This document shows positions 34,970-44,915 of a stretch of 64,000 nucleotides of DNA, in pieces; the first letter of the stretch is position 1, and each line of letters begins with the position of its first letter. The notes under the pieces were generated by a model, which was not told the DNA's origin, made no database searches, and saw nothing but the letters and a program-made list of their open reading frames with translations. The stretch comes from Peptococcaceae bacterium SCADC1_2_3 (GTDB taxonomy: Bacteria > Bacillota > Desulfotomaculia > Desulfotomaculales > Nap2-2B): the NCBI GenBank assembly GCA_000681355.2, contig JJNX02000001.1, positions 55,611 to 119,610 on the forward strand, read 5' to 3'. The translations under genes were made by a program, and so were the position numbers.

Positions 34970-37900
34970 TTAAATATAAATACTTGAAAAAACAATTTGT
35001 TTAGGTGTATCCAGTATGAAATCATGGGTATTTAAGTAGTCAGATTTCCAATCTTCAGGTTTTAAACAAATGGCCATAGGAAATCCAGCCGGGTCAAACC
35101 AATATAATTCATCTCCAACTTCTACAGGAACTACTCTCCATTCCTGGTTCAAGCAGTTACTAAAATCTCTAAGTAATTTAACCTCGATCTTGCCAGATGG
35201 ACCCTGCTTTGATGGTTTTTTACTATAATTTGAACGTGTTTGTGCCCAGTCTCGAATAAACGTTGCGTCCAGTAGCTCATCAGGTGTCTTATTTTGACCT
35301 TGTTCGTTATAATAAAATTGTGCATTTTTTTCGGCATCCGCCCGAGTAAATTCAATTCCCCGTGCCAGCAGGTATGCTGCTACAGGTTCCAATGTGCCCC
35401 AGACAATAAGCTCCTTCAGCCAGAAAACAATCCAGGGCAACCCTGTTTGCGGCCAGTCTTCAAGGGTTGTTGCCTGAAGATTCCCCCCATGTGCTTCATC
35501 AATAGCTAATGCTACTATACTTCCCAATCCCCAGTTGAACCGGTAACCGAAGTTTTTGCTTACGTAATTATGCCAGGAGGAGATTTGTTTCTTGGTCGGT
35601 TTCTTGGTCGCCTGATCGAGATCAAGCCACCATCGCAGTATTTCGTGCCAGGCTACATTACCTTGTGCCTTGCTTAACCTGAATTTTGGTATGGCACTTA
35701 ACTTATCAACAGCCCCTTGGATATAACAAAAACGTTTTTCGGGATTCCAACGCGCGTAATCCACACCAGTTTCAAGGTGTTTCCTAATTTCAGGATAAAG
35801 GCTGATTAACCGATTACCGGAACGCGGTGGCAAACTGGTACGATATAAATGCCTTCGTTGAGACGAATCTGGATAGATTTTTGTTTTCAAGGCCAGACCC
35901 CGTTGAATAAAAAGCTTTCCCAGTTTCGCCTCTTTCTGGCTTGCATAAAATGCGTAACTCCGCTGCCAGATTTGTTTAAGCCGTTCTTCCAGGTCATTAA
36001 TGCTTAATTCTTTGCCGGCCATTTGCTCAATTTCCACAATAGCGGAGAGCAAGAAGCCATCTAGTGAATCCAGAGCTTCAATTGCTGACAAACTTGCCCC
36101 ATTGGCAAAATCATCTTTTACTTCTAAAGGCATAGTTAAGGGCGCAGTTATTTCCAGCCAGGCAAGAAAATCGTCTAATTTATTTGAACCAGAAAAATAA
36201 CGCCATTGGTTATATAAATATTTAATTAATTCTGCCAGAGCGCTTCGTGCTTTAGTAATTGCGTTTACTGCTCCGACTTGATTTTGCAAATCTCTAACCA
36301 GTTTAAAATACGCCTTACGTGCCTGTTTATCACTCCAATCCGTCGTTTTGGCATTCAATAAAACCAAACTTCGGCCTTCAGTGCTAAACCCGGGCCTTCC
36401 GGCTCGACCAACCAGGTTACCGAATTCACGGGCATTGAGATATCCAGACCAACGTTTCAAACTTGGAATAAGAATAGTCTCAAAGGGGAGGTTTACTCCC
36501 TCGGACAGCGTCGATGTCGCCAATACCAAACGAACAATTCGCTCCTGGATTACCTCAACAAACAAGCGTGCCATCAAGCCAGGCATTTTCCCGTGATGTA
36601 CAACAATACCCTTTTGCAATAAACGGTATTCACGTGATTCTTTGCGAAAGTAGTCCTCGCACGACCGCAGACACCTTTCCCAGACCCTGAGTTTTTCCGG
36701 GTCTGCAGGTAGCTTAAAAAATGCGGGCTTTTCTACATTGGCCCAGGTTGACTCCAATAATTTCAAAAAATCTTCTGCGTATCCCTCAATATGCTGAGCT
36801 ATAGAAACCAGAACCGCTCGCTGCCGGCCTTCAGCATCAGGTGCCGCAAGATGCATGGCAGCCCAGAAAAGGTAGGGACGAAGTCTCTTCTCCGGACCTG
36901 CTTTTTTCCACTTGGCCATAGTTGGAAGAAGGGGGAAAGGATTTGGGATATACGGAGTATCTGCCTGACCGTCTTCTTTGAACTGTAAACTGGCGTCATC
37001 CAGCAAATCATAACGTATTTCAAATCTCCTGTTCGGCAGACATTCAAGGCGACCTATTAACTGACGGGTGCTCCGGTAAGCTGTTTTTGCCGGGACAGCA
37101 CCGGCTTGACCGGCTACCCAACTTGCCAGGGCATTTTCTGCCCCAGATGCAACTGCTGAAAGGGCAATGACCCGGCTCCGATTTTGATCTAAATGGGTAA
37201 GCAGTCGCGTACCAAGTGATTCCAGGCGGAGCGAGCGGCTTTCGGCACTTCGCAAGTATCCTTCATCACCATCAAATTGAATCGAGTGCGCCTCATCAAT
37301 TACGACGAGAGAAACTCTATGAATAAATAAAGGACCCAGAAACCTCATCAGGGCCTCTGCTTTCTCATAAGTACAAATCAGAACCGTCCGGTCTTCTGCT
37401 GTCAGCCATGCGTCAGTCGGCCCCCAGTCGGTCCCTCCGTACAAACCGGTTACAACAACTCGTTCATCACTCAGGTGACGTAAAACGCGAGACAATTTCG
37501 ATTCGACTTCTGCTGCAAGTGCTCGCGATGGAACTAAATATATTGCAAGAGGTGCGTAAATCAAAACGGTCTGGCTGGAACAGTTTACCCCAGAAAACAG
37601 GCTTTGCAGTATCGCAAGTTCTGCCACAGTTGTTTTGCCCGACCCTGTTGGTGTACAGAGGGCAAAAGATTCACCGCTATTTAGTCTCTTGATGCCGCGA
37701 ATTTGTGAAGGCCAGGCTAATGACCTGCAGGTCCTATAACTCTGTTGCAAGTAACGCTCAAGTGCAATTTTACCATCTGGGGTCATCTGGTTAAAAAATT
37801 CATCAAGGTGTGATCGCAATGAAGTATCTACGTATGCTCGTGCAACTTCAGCACATAATCTGGCCAGAAGCCAGGAATAAGGATTATCTCCGAAAAGCAG

Positions 37901-38569
37901 TATTTTCCCAATCGCCAGGAGTTTGTCAAGAGCCTTTTCCAACCGGGACTCATTACCCCAGCGCATTGCCGCGCACAAGACACCCAAACAACTTGCCGTT
38001 TCATTGACTACCCATTCCTGAACCTTGTCGCAAAGCGCATCAATGTCGTGCCAGGGTAAAAATGTTTGTGCAGCTTCAGGTGGCGATGTTGTTCCCTGCC
38101 AATATCTGGCCAGCAACTGGAATAAAACCGGAAAATCCGCCTTAAGTAACGAACGAAGGATGTCGCTTTCCGTGTTCTCTGTCGCCTCTTCCTTTAATAA
38201 GCCAGCGGAACGTGCCGGATAGCCGGCAAGTTGATATGCAGCGGCAGCAAGCAGACGAATTGGCAACCCTTCCAGGTTTAACTCACGATGAGATAACCAT
38301 TCCAGCAATTCAGCCGCCCGTCGTAATCCAACACGCCAGCTTTCACTCCCGGCATCTCTTTCTATGAAGGCAGCCTCTAAAAGTTCTATAGCATCCCTTA
38401 ATCGACTGGGAGCTTCTTCTGTTCGCCATCCAGCTAAACTGGGCTGGCCTGCTCTAAGCCTGGTATGCTGGCTGTATAACTTAGCAAAAGATGGTGGAAG
38501 GCTTCCCCCGGCCAATTTTTCTCTAAGTTTTTTCGCCAATTCTACAGTATCATTACCTGGCTTAACCAT
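34970..38569 (-). CDS. Ski2-like DEAD/DEAH helicase of a defence pair
   Basis: A 1199-residue SF2 helicase. After a 300-residue helical N-terminus come Walker A (CTPTGSGKTTVAELAIL), YLVPSRALAAEVESKL, the DEAH box (VVIDEAHSIQFDGDEGYLRS), then STLSEGVNLPFETILIP and NLVGRAGRPGFSTEGR, a Ski2-type arrangement. The C-terminal 350 residues are unassigned. It overlaps the upstream nuclease-like gene by eight bases, so the two act together. The neighbours on both sides are pglX/pglZ fragments. Candidates are a Hachiman-like (HamAB) or AbpAB-like anti-phage pair, or a BREX-associated helicase; I cannot decide by eye. The frame is intact. Confidence 0.8.
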   Translation of the reverse strand: MVKPGNDTVELAKKLREKLAGGSLPPSFAKLYSQHTRLRAGQPSLAGWRTEEAPSRLRDAIELLEAAFIERDAGSESWRVGLRRAAELLEWLSHRELNLEGLPIRLLAAAAYQLAGYPARSAGLLKEEATENTESDILRSLLKADFPVLFQLLARYWQGTTSPPEAAQTFLPWHDIDALCDKVQEWVVNETASCLGVLCAAMRWGNESRLEKALDKLLAIGKILLFGDNPYSWLLARLCAEVARAYVDTSLRSHLDEFFNQMTPDGKIALERYLQQSYRTCRSLAWPSQIRGIKRLNSGESFALCTPTGSGKTTVAELAILQSLFSGVNCSSQTVLIYAPLAIYLVPSRALAAEVESKLSRVLRHLSDERVVVTGLYGGTDWGPTDAWLTAEDRTVLICTYEKAEALMRFLGPLFIHRVSLVVIDEAHSIQFDGDEGYLRSAESRSLRLESLGTRLLTHLDQNRSRVIALSAVASGAENALASWVAGQAGAVPAKTAYRSTRQLIGRLECLPNRRFEIRYDLLDDASLQFKEDGQADTPYIPNPFPLLPTMAKWKKAGPEKRLRPYLFWAAMHLAAPDAEGRQRAVLVSIAQHIEGYAEDFLKLLESTWANVEKPAFFKLPADPEKLRVWERCLRSCEDYFRKESREYRLLQKGIVVHHGKMPGLMARLFVEVIQERIVRLVLATSTLSEGVNLPFETILIPSLKRWSGYLNAREFGNLVGRAGRPGFSTEGRSLVLLNAKTTDWSDKQARKAYFKLVRDLQNQVGAVNAITKARSALAELIKYLYNQWRYFSGSNKLDDFLAWLEITAPLTMPLEVKDDFANGASLSAIEALDSLDGFLLSAIVEIEQMAGKELSINDLEERLKQIWQRSYAFYASQKEAKLGKLFIQRGLALKTKIYPDSSQRRHLYRTSLPPRSGNRLISLYPEIRKHLETGVDYARWNPEKRFCYIQGAVDKLSAIPKFRLSKAQGNVAWHEILRWWLDLDQATKKPTKKQISSWHNYVSKNFGYRFNWGLGSIVALAIDEAHGGNLQATTLEDWPQTGLPWIVFWLKELIVWGTLEPVAAYLLARGIEFTRADAEKNAQFYYNEQGQNKTPDELLDATFIRDWAQTRSNYSKKPSKQGPSGKIEVKLLRDFSNCLNQEWRVVPVEVGDELYWFDPAGFPMAICLKPEDWKSDYLNTHDFILDTPKQIVFSSIYI

Positions 38570-39449
38570 TTACCTCGTCCTTTTTACCGTAAACCTCTCG
38601 AACCAAACCTTCAACATCGCAAAGATGGGCTTCTATCGCCTCGAGCCGCCGCCCACCTGTATATTTTTCATACGGTTTATCAGCGGGAATCCAGGTTTTT
38701 CTGCCACCCTTTACAGGAGAATGTCCGCAAACATAACTTACAAGATCACAGCGTTCGTAATCAGTAATGGATTTATCAAGCCATAGTTGCCTTAGAGACT
38801 CAACCCATTGTGATGATTCAGGATCATCATATTCTAGTAAAATTTCAATAAGTTGCATACGATTGACTGGTATTGGGTTGTGGTCACTTACTTTTTCATG
38901 CGCATCGGAGATCATTTTAGATTGATGATCAGGAGTGCATTTTGCCTCACAAACAAGAGAGCGTACAACCCGTCCTTTTTCGTCACGCTGAAAGGCAAGA
39001 CAATCATCTCCTGAACTTCCGGGAATAATACCCGGCTTCTCACCGGTTTGCCTCCACATTTCTAGTTGTTCGAAAGCCAATTTATGAAATCTAAAAAGAA
39101 ATACTGGGACCTTCCAATTGTATTCAAAGGGAGAAAAATTCTCAGCAACCAGCCCAGCAAAAACTTCTCCAAAATATCCCTTTAGAGTTCGAATATGAAG
39201 GCACTCCGGATATCCTTTTGCCGGGTCGTATGCAGGTGGAGAATCAAGAGGATCAAGAGATAGTCCTGCTACCTTATATAGGTGACGTCGCACATCTTCG
39301 TGAGCTTTTTGAAAGTATGATTTAAGTATCTCTAGAGCTTTAGACCGTTGATCTAAATTTTCTTTAAGAAGACGATGCCTATATTTCTTATCTTTAGATT
39401 CATTAATTGAATTTGATAACCATTGAGAGAATTTATTAGATTTAGCCAT
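38562..39449 (-). CDS. PD-(D/E)xK nuclease-like partner of the helicase
   Basis: A 295-residue protein with a putative restriction-type nuclease core: Glu95 in KGYFGEVFAGL, Asp148/Asp149 in SSGDDCLAF, and Glu168-x-Lys170 in LVCEAKC, the E-D-ExK order of PD-(D/E)xK folds. The N-terminus is basic and helical. It overlaps the helicase gene, an arrangement typical of helicase-nuclease anti-phage systems (HamA in Hachiman and AbpA are comparable in size). No HamA-specific signature could be confirmed. It is complete and undamaged. Confidence 0.7.
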   Translation of the reverse strand: MAKSNKFSQWLSNSINESKDKKYRHRLLKENLDQRSKALEILKSYFQKAHEDVRRHLYKVAGLSLDPLDSPPAYDPAKGYPECLHIRTLKGYFGEVFAGLVAENFSPFEYNWKVPVFLFRFHKLAFEQLEMWRQTGEKPGIIPGSSGDDCLAFQRDEKGRVVRSLVCEAKCTPDHQSKMISDAHEKVSDHNPIPVNRMQLIEILLEYDDPESSQWVESLRQLWLDKSITDYERCDLVSYVCGHSPVKGGRKTWIPADKPYEKYTGGRRLEAIEAHLCDVEGLVREVYGKKDEVNG

Positions 39450-39693
39450 TCATTTTCTCCTGAGCACTAAAAAATAATTTGATTATTAATTGACCAGACT
39501 AATTATTTATTTTTTTGGAACAAATATCATTATAACAAAATCATAAAAAACCTAAAATAACAAGTCAAAGTTTACATATCTTTTTTGCTTGATGCTCAAA
39601 GTAAAAAACTGAGAATGCAGAAATGAATCTTTTACATACATTTATACTTCGTGCCAAATGCTATTTTATTAAACCACCTTACATCATTAGTTC

Positions 39694-40710
39694 TTAAATA
39701 AGTTCAGCCGTTCCGTGGGCGATGGCGAAGGATTTATTAATTCTGCATTTTTCTAAAACTCTCCCCGGCCAATAACGCATGGCTGTACATGACCAGTCGT
39801 AATCACCCGCTTTAAGCTTTTCCCAGTGCTTATTTGGTTCCGCCTTCCACGACGGGATAAGTTCATGTAACGGGGCCAGATTAATTATAATTCCGTCATC
39901 AATTTCTGGTACCCACCCGACTGTTTCATTTCGTTCATTGCGCGCCCCTAAAACATTCCGCAAATTCTGATCAAAGGCTTCCACATCGTTAAGGAGAGAA
40001 CCTAATTGGGTAAGATCTTTTTCCAGTTGTTTCTTTTCCCGGCCCTGGGCTTTGTGCATAAGCTGGTGAATTTCATCAATGCGTTGACGGGTTGCGTTGA
40101 TTTTTGCTCCAAGGTAGCGGTTGCCCTGGAATAGAAATAGCGTATCACGGGTCATTTGCTCGTAATATACGAAAACACTGTATTTTTTTTCCGGCGACTG
40201 TAATAACCAGTAAACCGGGCGTTTACGATACCACTTAACGTGCGCCTTAAAGAAATCTCGTTCCAAAAACCGGCGCAGGCTTTCGTCAACTTGATTAACC
40301 TCACCACCAAGAGCGGTTACAATCTGATTTACTTGATCTTTACCTAACATTAAGTTTAAAGCTTTTCTTACCCGGTAAGCAAGGTCTTCTTGATGGCTGG
40401 AATCAAGCATAGCAATAGCGCTTGGAACTGCCAAACTTCGTAAAGCGTTTTCTACTTCAATAGGAAATAAATGTTTCTCAGCCACCCCTGTATTTTCCTC
40501 TATAGACGAGCCTAAGGTTCTTTTGACGCCGGGCGTAAACCTTCCCATAACAATCCCAACAGCATAAGAAACCCAACTTAGCGCCAATTCCTTGCGGGTT
40601 ACCGGCATTTCAAGAAAAGGCTCACCATTTATATTTTCATTTGCATCGCCGTCTGTTTCCAAACCAGGCTCGTTATTCCCACTACCTGTTCCTATAATGT
40701 TGATAGTCAA
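39694..40710 (-). pseudogene. PglX-type methyltransferase C-terminal remnant (second)
   Basis: 338 residues of the C-terminal part of a second, divergent PglX: VTRKELALSWVSYAVGIVMG, RPVYWLLQSPEKKYSVFVYY, a charged helical region, DDGIIINLAPLHELIPSW and KAGDYDWSCTAMRYWPGR. It begins with a TTG at 40710, exactly at the left end of the IS21-type element, and no N-terminal methyltransferase domain is found beyond the IS. It differs strongly in sequence from the 33.9-34.7 kb remnant, so two different pglX genes once existed here. Confidence 0.75.
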
Positions 40711-40770
40711 TAGATTTGACCCCCTATCTGCAAATAAAATTGACCCCCTCCTTAAAGAGCATATGTTGAA

Positions 40771-40971
40771 TTAAAACCATAACCTTGCCTTTATCCCAGA
40801 CCTTAAACCAACAATATTACCGTTTTCATCTACCAAATGCCAGCCGTGATCATCTTTATCAACTCGACCATAGAACCACTGATTCCCAAAAAATAAACCG
40901 ATTCTAGTCCCTTTTAAAAAACCAAACGTTTCACTGTTAAAGTTAAGTCCGTCGTTAAAAGTTCGTTGCAA
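40771..40971 (-). CDS. DUF5348-like small protein of the IS element
   Basis: A 66-residue protein ending with VDKDDHGWHLVDENGNIVGL and a basic GIKARLWF tail, resembling DUF5348. It lies inside the IS21-type ends, downstream of istB. A related short frame sits just upstream at 40990-41181 (LEPKICLSGTALLRIGGK), perhaps the other half of the same passenger. The role is unknown. Confidence 0.45.
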   Translation of the reverse strand: MQRTFNDGLNFNSETFGFLKGTRIGLFFGNQWFYGRVDKDDHGWHLVDENGNIVGLRSGIKARLWF

Positions 40972-41198
40972 TATCCCTTCCGGCTCCCATCAAACAACTT
41001 TTTCATACGTATGGCGGACAATTTCCCTTTTCATAAACATTTCTGCCAAAGCTTCCAACGGGTTTTGGTCAAGGTATTTCGACCTGCATTTTACCTTCCC
41101 GCCTATCCTGAGCAGTGCTGTTCCAGATAAGCATATCTTCGGCTCCAGCGAATAAACACTCTTTAACCCCCCTTGCAACAAAAATAGTGCTCAAACAA

Positions 41199-41971
41199 CT
41201 AGTCACTATTCCTGCCGTTTCCTTTCGTTTTTTTCAGCTTATCTTTTAACCTGTAACTCGCTCCGTTAATATAAAAGATTCTGGCGTGATGAACGAGCCG
41301 GTCAATGATTGCAACAGCAACCACCTGGTCGGAAAATATCACCCCCCATTCATCAAAATTATAATTACTGGTCAAAATGATACTCCCTTTTTCATATCGC
41401 ATCGAGATAAGCCGAAAAAGAAGATTGGCCTGCTCCTTATTGACAGGCATATACCCCAGTTCGTCAATAATCAGAAGATTAAGCCGCGAGTAACTCAAAA
41501 GCCTTTCGGTAAAACTCCCCTCTTTAAGGGAAAGAGCTAACTCCTCCAACAGTTTTTGCGCCGTAGTAAACACCACCCGGTGTTTAGCCATGCAGGCCTT
41601 GATCCCCAGGGCCACCGCCAGATGCGACTTGCCAACCCCGGGCGGGCCAAGAAACAATAGGTTTTCTTTGTTGTCGAGAAACTCTAAAGAGCTTAACTTG
41701 CTCACCTCTTTTTGGTTCAGAGCGGGCTGAAAGCTAAAATCAAACTCTTCTAAGGTCTTTAAAAAGGGGAACCGCGCCTTGTTGATTTTTGTTTTCACTG
41801 TTCCCTCGTTTTTTCTTTTAATTTCCTCCTCAAAAAGCAAGGAAAGATATTCTTCTAAAGCTCTGAGTTGCTCCTGCCCGCTCTATCGGATAGATCCTGG
41901 TAGCAAGCAAGGATTCCTTTTAGTTTTAAAACTCGCAGCTGTTCTTCCAAATGGTTATTTAATTCACTCAC
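41199..41971 (-). pseudogene. istB: IstB-type ATPase, frameshifted
   Basis: The transposition helper ATPase of the IS21 family, with Walker A FLGPPGVGKSHLAVALG and Walker B LLIIDELGYMPV. GTG 41971 overlaps the istA end (GTGAGTGA). The first frame reads SELNNHLEEQLRVLKLKG and DLSDRAG, then shifts near 41880 (GCGGGCAGG) into QEQLRALEEYLSLLF, which continues to 41199. One indel separates the two. An internal start at 41840 would give a 213-residue protein containing both Walker motifs. Confidence 0.8.
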
Positions 41972-43464
41972 CAACTAACACCTCCTGGGTGGTTAAAGCA
42001 TAGAAAGAGAGGTCCCGTTTTATATTTACCCGCTCAAAACTTAATGCCGGATTAAATTCCAAAGGAGGTGTACTTAGCTTTTTCCCCTCTAAAAGCCTCT
42101 TTACGCTGTTTTTATGGTAAGCTCCCAAACAAAGACATTCCTCAATCGTGGCTGCCACTTCTTTAAGTGCCGTAAAGCTCCTGATATTGTAAAATCTCTT
42201 TCAGGTGCCAGTAAAGATTGGCCCCTGCATTGTTTTTTAGCCCTTCCAGATAAAGATGACCGGCCTTGTCAAAGGTAGACTTAAATTTATCTACGAGTGC
42301 AGAACGAACTTTTATCTTTTTCTCCTGGTATTTTTGATTTATTTCCTCGTGTTCAGGATGGGTGGGCCGTTCCCCTTTCTTTTGGAGAGAAATCTCCTGT
42401 TCAGTTGCTAATGTTCCCTGAATCAATCATAAACCCTTAACTTGCGCCCATAAATGGATTCTAACCAAACCGTTTTTAAACAAAGGCGCATGGGCACAGG
42501 GTAGAGGTTGCCATCACAAGAAATGTAGCCATCATTGCTGACTTTCTTAGGCTCCCGCAGGTAGAAAATTGTTGGTTCCACAAAGGTAAATTGCTTTAAG
42601 TGTTCCTTTTCGCGTCCAAACCTTTCTTCGGGAGGCTCCTTTAATTTGGCTTAAGGGGCCGCTGGTTGTATTCATCGGTAAATATTTTGAGCTTTGCTTC
42701 AAATTCTTGAAGATTTTCTATTTCCAGGCCTCTTAAAAGGTGCTCTTGGACGTAATAAAAGGGGCGCTCAGCCTTCCCTTTGGTCCTGGCCCGGTAATTG
42801 CGGCAGGCATTCGGCTGAATGCCGTACAGGCCGCAGAATTTTAAGAACTCTTCGTTGTAATAAACTATCCCGTCTTTCGAGTGCGTAATCACCATCTGTT
42901 TGGGGTTATCAATGATTAATTCAGTTGCTACTCCTCCAAAGAAATGGATTGCTTCTTCAAGGGCCCTGATTACATCCTGGGCAGTTATCTTTAGGGAAAA
43001 ACTATAGTATTTCTTGCGACTGTACGCGAGAACTACCTCGTGGAGGTAAATCTTCAACAACCGACCGCTAACCGGCAAACTCCATTCTTTCCAGTCATAT
43101 TGCATCTGTCGACCAGGTGGTGTTTCCACCCTGGTAGTGGAAAGTTGTTTTATTTCCTCTTCCTCTTTAATTGTTCTTAAGTAACGATGAACACTGGGCT
43201 CAATGATCCTTGATATCCTTGACTGGCTAATTCTTTATATATCCTGGTGCCAATATATTTTTCACTTAGCATATTGTTAATCTCTTGTTCATACTTGTCC
43301 AATTCTTTTTCGTATTTTCTGGCCTTGAAATTTGGTGGGTTCGGGTCCCTTAAGTATTTTCTGACTGTGTTCTTGGATATTTTAAGCATCTTTGCTATCT
43401 TCTTAATACTAACCCCTTCTGCTCTTAGTATTTTTACCTGTTGCCACCTATACATGCTTAACAC
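41964..43464 (-). pseudogene. istA: IstA-type DDE transposase, multiply frameshifted
   Basis: Starts with the helix-turn-helix MYRWQQVKILRAEGVSIKKI, which breaks near 43200 after YQGS. It resumes as LRTIKEEEEIKQL and the catalytic METPPGRQMQYDWKEW, LIIDNPKQMV and NAcRNYRARTKGKAERPF segments to 42641. A further frameshift at RPLKPN leads to KEPPEERFGREKEHL, a stop near 42425, then MIQGTLATEQ onward and finally LSFYALTTQEVLVGE at 41964. At least three lesions make it inactive. Confidence 0.85.
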
Positions 43465-43543
43465 CCCTTCTTCCCTCCTTCTTTACGAAGGAGATTTTAT
43501 CATAGGGGGGTCAATTTTAGATGACGAAAAGGGGTCAATTCTA

Positions 43544-44260
43544 TTTTACGATCTAGACATAAACGCTCACGTTACGGATCGGTTGGCCAAGGGGGAACCC
43601 GTCATTTCGGTTGACACCAAGAAGAAGGAACTGATTGGGTGCTTCAAGAACAACGGACAAACGTGGTGTCCCAAAGGAGAGCCAACAGAAGTCAAGGTTC
43701 ATGATTTTATCGAAGAAGCAGGCCGTGCCAATCCGTATGGCGTCTATGACATTGGTGCCGATGAAGGCTGGGTCAGTGTTGGTACTGATCATGATACTGC
43801 CGCCTTTGCGGTACAAACCATTCGCCTCTGGTGGCACGTTGTTGGTAGTCAAGCATACCCCAACGCCACAGAATTGCTTGTTACCGCGGACGGAGGGGGG
43901 AGTAATGGCGGTCGTATCAGGCTGTGGAAGCTGGAAGTGCAGGGGTTGGCAGATGAAATCGGCATTCCGATTCGAGTCTGTCATTTTCCGCCAGGAACCA
44001 GTAAATGGAACAAAATTGAACACCGACTATTTTCCTTTATCACCATGAATTGGCGTGGTGAACCCTTGATCAGCCATGAAGTGATGCTCAACCTGATTGC
44101 CAATACGAAAACGAAAACGGGTCTCTCGGTAAGGGCCGAATTGGACAACAGAATGTACCCCAAAGGCATCAAGGTTTCTGATGCCAACTTCGCCGCCATC
44201 AATATGGTTAGAGACGATTTTCATGGAGACTGGAACTATTCTATTTACCCCAGAGAGTGA
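43544..44260 (+). pseudogene. ISAzo13-type transposase, N-terminally truncated
   Basis: The C-terminal 230 or so residues of a DDE transposase of the ISAzo13 type: INAHVTDRLAKGEPVISVDT, YGVYDIGADEGWVSVG, LLVTADGGGSNGGR, HFPPGTSKWNKIEHRLFSFI, ending DDFHGDWNYSIYPRE at TGA 44260. The N-terminal portion is missing; the sequence starts immediately at the right IS21 end. In-frame codons before 43544 belong to the antisense of istA and are not part of it. Confidence 0.85.
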
Positions 44261-44270
44261 TATGTTACAT

Positions 44271-44903
44271 TTATATTTTTACGACCCCTAAGCCCTTTTC
44301 CATTCCAAGTATTTTTGCGACAAACTGAGTTCGTGCATAGAACGCTCTGCTGGTGCTTCCGTGTCCAGCCCCTTTTGTTCTCGGTTGAACCAATACCCCC
44401 ACTGCACCTGTAAGATGTTCAAAACCCCGTGATAAAATGCAGCTTCTCGTCTCTTCGTAGTCTCTTTTTACTTGTTTATATGTGGCTCTGTCGTGGAGAT
44501 CAAAAGCTGCGACTCGAACCAACAAGGATTGGTCTTCGCTTTGCGACTCGAATAAACGGGCGCATACGACTACTTTCTTGAGTTTGGCCAACAAATGGCT
44601 TTGCTCGAAAGGGGTATTGGCCACATTGTAAGGGTCTATCATGGTAATAGCCATTGTCTCTTTGACTACAATGTTTCCATTTGAAAGTCTCTTTAGAGGA
44701 ACAAGTTTAAGCTCCCATGAACCGAAATTGGGGGACTGTGCCGAATTTATCGGAAGCCCCAAATACCGTTCAAGAACATGCCCTGCCCAACCCTTATTCT
44801 TTTTATCACCCTTCCAAACAGTAACATCATATCGGTTTGCGAGTGAAACCAAATCCTTACCTTCCAATGCTTTCAGTTTTCTGATTGCGTCTTCTCTCTC
44901 CAC
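44271..44903 (-). CDS. MutH/Sau3AI-like Type II restriction endonuclease
   Basis: A 210-residue protein with the MutH/Sau3AI/MvaI pattern: EGKDLVSLANRY near the N-terminus, then KKNKGWAGHVLERYLGL with Glu45, and SPNFGSWELKLVPL with Glu64-Leu-Lys66. The position where the family has the catalytic Asp appears to be Asn59, which could weaken or abolish cleavage. It follows the methyltransferase by 12 bases, so it is the R gene of an R-M operon. The recognition sequence is not predictable by eye; GATC-type sites are common in MutH relatives. Confidence 0.72.
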   Translation of the reverse strand: MEREDAIRKLKALEGKDLVSLANRYDVTVWKGDKKNKGWAGHVLERYLGLPINSAQSPNFGSWELKLVPLKRLSNGNIVVKETMAITMIDPYNVANTPFEQSHLLAKLKKVVVCARLFESQSEDQSLLVRVAAFDLHDRATYKQVKRDYEETRSCILSRGFEHLTGAVGVLVQPRTKGAGHGSTSRAFYARTQFVAKILGMEKGLGVVKI

Positions 44904-44915
44904 TGTAATTCCCCT

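Larger units (their letters stand above)
40711..43543. mobile_element. IS21-family element, decayed
   Basis: A 2.8 kb element bounded by inverted ends (TAGATTTGACCCC at 40711-40723; TAGAATTGACCCC on the minus strand ending at 43543). Each end carries an inner AAAATTGACCCCC repeat (40736-40748 and complement at 43505-43517). It contains istA and istB plus a small third gene. Both istA and istB are frameshifted. The right end abuts a truncated ISAzo13-type transposase, the left end a pglX remnant. No clear target duplication was seen. Confidence 0.8.

Noticed and set aside
39450..39693. Small gene in the gap between the nuclease and pglX remnant
   Set aside because: No frame of useful length or ribosome site; AT-rich sequence consistent with a promoter region for the nuclease-helicase operon.
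43247..43543. Extended N-terminus of the ISAzo13-type ORF
   Set aside because: These codons are antisense to istA and the IS21 end; similarity to the transposase starts only after 43544.
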